This document shows, one piece after another, positions 62,817-64,000 of a stretch of DNA of 64,000 bases. The translations under genes were made by a program, and so were the position numbers. The notes beneath the pieces were generated by a model. It had not been told where the DNA came from. It worked only from the letters and a program-made list of their open reading frames with translations, and made no database searches. Every line of letters begins with the position of its first letter. Within the stretch, counting starts at the first letter, position 1. Source of the stretch: Treponema sp. (GTDB lineage: Bacteria > Spirochaetota > Spirochaetia > Treponematales > Treponemataceae); assembly GCA_016293495.1 (NCBI GenBank), contig JAEDED010000001.1:62001-126000 (forward strand), read 5' to 3'.

Positions 62817-62870
62817 CCAAGTTTTCTTGTCTTATATTAAAATAATATTAGAGCAAAGAAAACTTGTCAA
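62817..62870 (-). promoter_or_regulatory. Promoter and paired operators of the first small HTH gene
   Basis: Minus-strand TTGACA (62865-62870), 17-bp spacer, TATTAT (62842-62847). Palindromes CCAAG-TTTT-CTTGT (62817-62830) and CAAAG-AAAA-CTTGT (62854-62867), the latter overlapping the -35. A TetR-like site (62787-62803) lies further downstream. Confidence 0.65.
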
Positions 62871-62887
62871 TGTATTTTAAAAATAAA

Positions 62888-62943
62888 AAAGCATTCAAAC
62901 AGTTCCCATGATAAAAATCATTAAACTGTTTGAATGCCTTTTA
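62888..62943. terminator. Terminator of the second small HTH unit
   Basis: 14-bp perfect stem (62891-62904 with 62924-62937), arms starting GCATTCAAACAG. Minus strand ends in a T-run (TTTTTTATTT), matching the gene direction. Confidence 0.85.
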
Positions 62944-62958
62944 TATAGAAGAATTAAA

Positions 62959-63165
62959 TTAAAAGTAAAATAATTCCTCAAACTTTTTATCTAATGCAAT
63001 GCACAGAATAAGTGCAAGTTTTGCTGTCGGACAATACTGACCGGTTTCGATTGAACTTATTGTATTTCTCGAAACACCAACCATTTCTGCAAGCTGTGTT
63101 TGTGAAAGATTCATTTCACCACGAACCTGCTTTAAATTATTTTTTAAGACAAGTTCTTCGTTCAT
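62959..63165 (-). CDS. Small HTH (XRE) regulator, paralogue
   Basis: 68 residues: LKNNLKQVRGEMNLSQTQLAEMVGVSRNTISSIETGQYCPTAKLALILCIALDKKFEELFYF. About two thirds identical to the protein at 62506, without its acidic tail. It overlaps the preceding membrane-protein gene by four bases (ATGA), and is the second gene of that operon. Operator palindromes of the same CCAAG-N4-CTTG type are at the operon promoter. Confidence 0.88.
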   Translation of the reverse strand: MNEELVLKNNLKQVRGEMNLSQTQLAEMVGVSRNTISSIETGQYCPTAKLALILCIALDKKFEELFYF

Positions 63166-63491
63166 CTGATAATTCCTAAAAGTCTTGCACAGAATGCAAC
63201 AGTAGATAAAAGGAAAAATAATATGTAAACAATGAAAACTATAAGTTCATGAGTTTTTCTTTTCATGATAAATTTTGTAAGGAACATTGCAGAAAACATT
63301 CCCGTAAAAATCATCCAGATTCTTTCATCGATGTGATCGTTAAAAAAAATATCCAGTGCAGCAATAATTACACATAATGTAAAACCAACAATGAAGGCAA
63401 TTTTGCTTCCTTTGTTTACAGCTTCAAGATCAGCTAAATCCTTGTTCTGGTTTTCGTTACGGCTTATTTCTAAGATTTCTTCTTTTGTCAT
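63162..63491 (-). CDS. Small membrane protein, DUF6442-like
   Basis: 109 residues: a charged N-terminus (TKEEILEISRNENQNKDLADLEAVNKG) followed by three to four membrane segments (IAFIVGFTLCVIIAALDIFF, MIFTGMFSAMFLTKFI, LIVFIVYILFFLLSTVAFC). The pattern of an N-terminal 'EILEISRNEN' plus membrane segments before a YozG-like regulator is common in Firmicutes, where the family is named DUF6442. Overlaps the regulator gene by four bases. Function unknown. Confidence 0.78.
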   Translation of the reverse strand: MTKEEILEISRNENQNKDLADLEAVNKGSKIAFIVGFTLCVIIAALDIFFNDHIDERIWMIFTGMFSAMFLTKFIMKRKTHELIVFIVYILFFLLSTVAFCARLLGIIR

Positions 63492-63564
63492 TTTTGACTC
63501 CTTAATTAAAAATAATATGAACTGTAAGGCATGAAATTGGCGCGCGCTTGCCAGATTTAGTTTG

Positions 63565-63616
63565 CCAAGTACACTTGGTATAACTCAAATATAACGTTAC
63601 CAAGTATACTTGTCAA
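63565..63616 (-). promoter_or_regulatory. Promoter and paired operators of the membrane-protein/HTH operon
   Basis: Minus-strand TTGACA (63611-63616), 17-bp spacer, TATATT (63588-63593). Palindromes CCAAG-TACA-CTTGG (63565-63578) and CCAAG-TATA-CTTGT (63600-63613), the latter overlapping the -35 and the former downstream of the -10: a clear repression layout. Confidence 0.78.
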
Positions 63617-63704
63617 CACTTTTTTGAAATTTTTTTCTCTGGGCGAATGTCAATATTCCGCTATACTTTAAAAAAATAGGATTTTGGAGTAGAATCATCA
63701 CATT

Positions 63705-64000
63705 ATGGAATTTACACAAGAACAGATCGACGCGTTGGTTGTAAACGAAGTCGACATCATGAAGAAAATTGCAACAGAGTTAAACATTCGTGTTAATCAG
63801 GTTAGTGCTGTTATCAGCCTTTTTGAAGAAGGATGTACAGTAGCTTTTATCAGCCGTTATCGTAAGGAAAAAACTGATAACCTCGATGAAGTTGCAGTTA
63901 CAAGCGTAGACCACCTTTTCAAGTCTTACAAAAATCTTGAAGAACGTCGTCTTGAAATTGTTAAAGGAATTTTCAATCAGGGTAAACTTACTGATTCCCT
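63705..64000 (+). CDS. tex: Tex-family transcription accessory protein (5' part)
   Basis: First 98 codons of a Tex protein, cut by the window edge. IMKKIATELNIRVNQVSAVISLFEEGCTVAFISRYRKEKTDNLDEVAV...LEERRLEIVKGIFNQGKLT follows the Tex N-terminus closely. The full protein (~750 residues) has a YqgF-like and an S1 RNA-binding domain. SD GGAG before the ATG at 63705. Confidence 0.9.
   Translation, partial: MEFTQEQIDALVVNEVDIMKKIATELNIRVNQVSAVISLFEEGCTVAFISRYRKEKTDNLDEVAVTSVDHLFKSYKNLEERRLEIVKGIFNQGKLTDS

Noticed and set aside
1..64000. tRNA, rRNA, CRISPR arrays and transposase genes
   Set aside because: I looked for T-loop-like motifs, regular spaced repeats and transposase motifs and found none.

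Overview
The window reads as a chromosomal segment of a low-GC spirochaete, most likely a Treponema (inference, no database search). The evidence is the origin-proximal order dnaA-dnaN-recF-dciA-rpmH-rnpA-yidD-yidC-jag facing gyrB-gyrA, a type III glutamine synthetase, a DapL aminotransferase, a cyclophilin-FKBP fusion lipoprotein and A+T-rich codon use. No rRNA, tRNA or CRISPR was seen.

Layout. 1-3.6 kb: sbcC (cut by the window edge) and sbcD. 3.8-5.7 kb: an Amt-PII fusion behind a double-hairpin leader. 5.8-9.6 kb: an accessory scar with a surE fragment, a frameshifted small gene, an ankyrin-like lipoprotein and a 5'-truncated Rhs gene with a cysteine-peptidase-like tip. 9.7-17.3 kb: glnN, purA, a Phd/VapC pair, dapL, a nicotinamidase-like hydrolase and a second ankyrin-like lipoprotein. 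17.3-18 kb: gene remnants. 18-21 kb: lrgB, a candidate small RNA, lrgA and thiC with a TPP riboswitch. 21.1-27.8 kb: a defence/accessory island with an HTH-antitoxin/PIN pair, an AlwI-like restriction-modification system with a regulator, and an AAA ATPase between 54-bp direct repeats. 28-34 kb: carA, carB and pyrG. 34-50 kb: mainly minus-strand housekeeping genes (DAHP synthase, PrsW, aroK, slyD, nfu, putP, UPF0210, GH18, ModF-like ABC protein, secreted proteins). 45.5-55.2 kb: the dnaA-to-jag side. 55.3-59.8 kb: gyrB and gyrA. 59.8-61 kb: a gene-poor region with five perfect DnaA boxes and six parS-like sites. 61-64 kb: a GNAT pseudogene, a GerMN protein, two small HTH regulators, a small membrane protein and the start of tex.

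The most interesting signal is a set of leader RNAs. Five transcription units around ammonium and glutamine (amt-PII, glnN, carAB, pyrG) plus dapL each have a sigma70-type promoter followed at once by a GCAA-containing stretch and a strong terminator-like hairpin, all before the ribosome binding site. The dapL and pyrG leaders are near copies of each other. amt and glnN share the promoter-to-hairpin sequence and each carry a second hairpin. This looks like a premature-termination regulon. A second strong signal is the parS-like and DnaA-box cluster downstream of gyrA, which rivals the dnaA-dnaN spacer as the replication/partition centre.

Several promoters put the transcription start within a few bases of the ATG (HTH-antitoxin, aroK, GerMN), suggesting leaderless mRNAs. 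Starts were moved inward from the longest frame where a Shine-Dalgarno sequence or family alignment supported it (carA, carB, pyrG, thiC, dnaA, gyrB, the restriction enzyme, PrsW).
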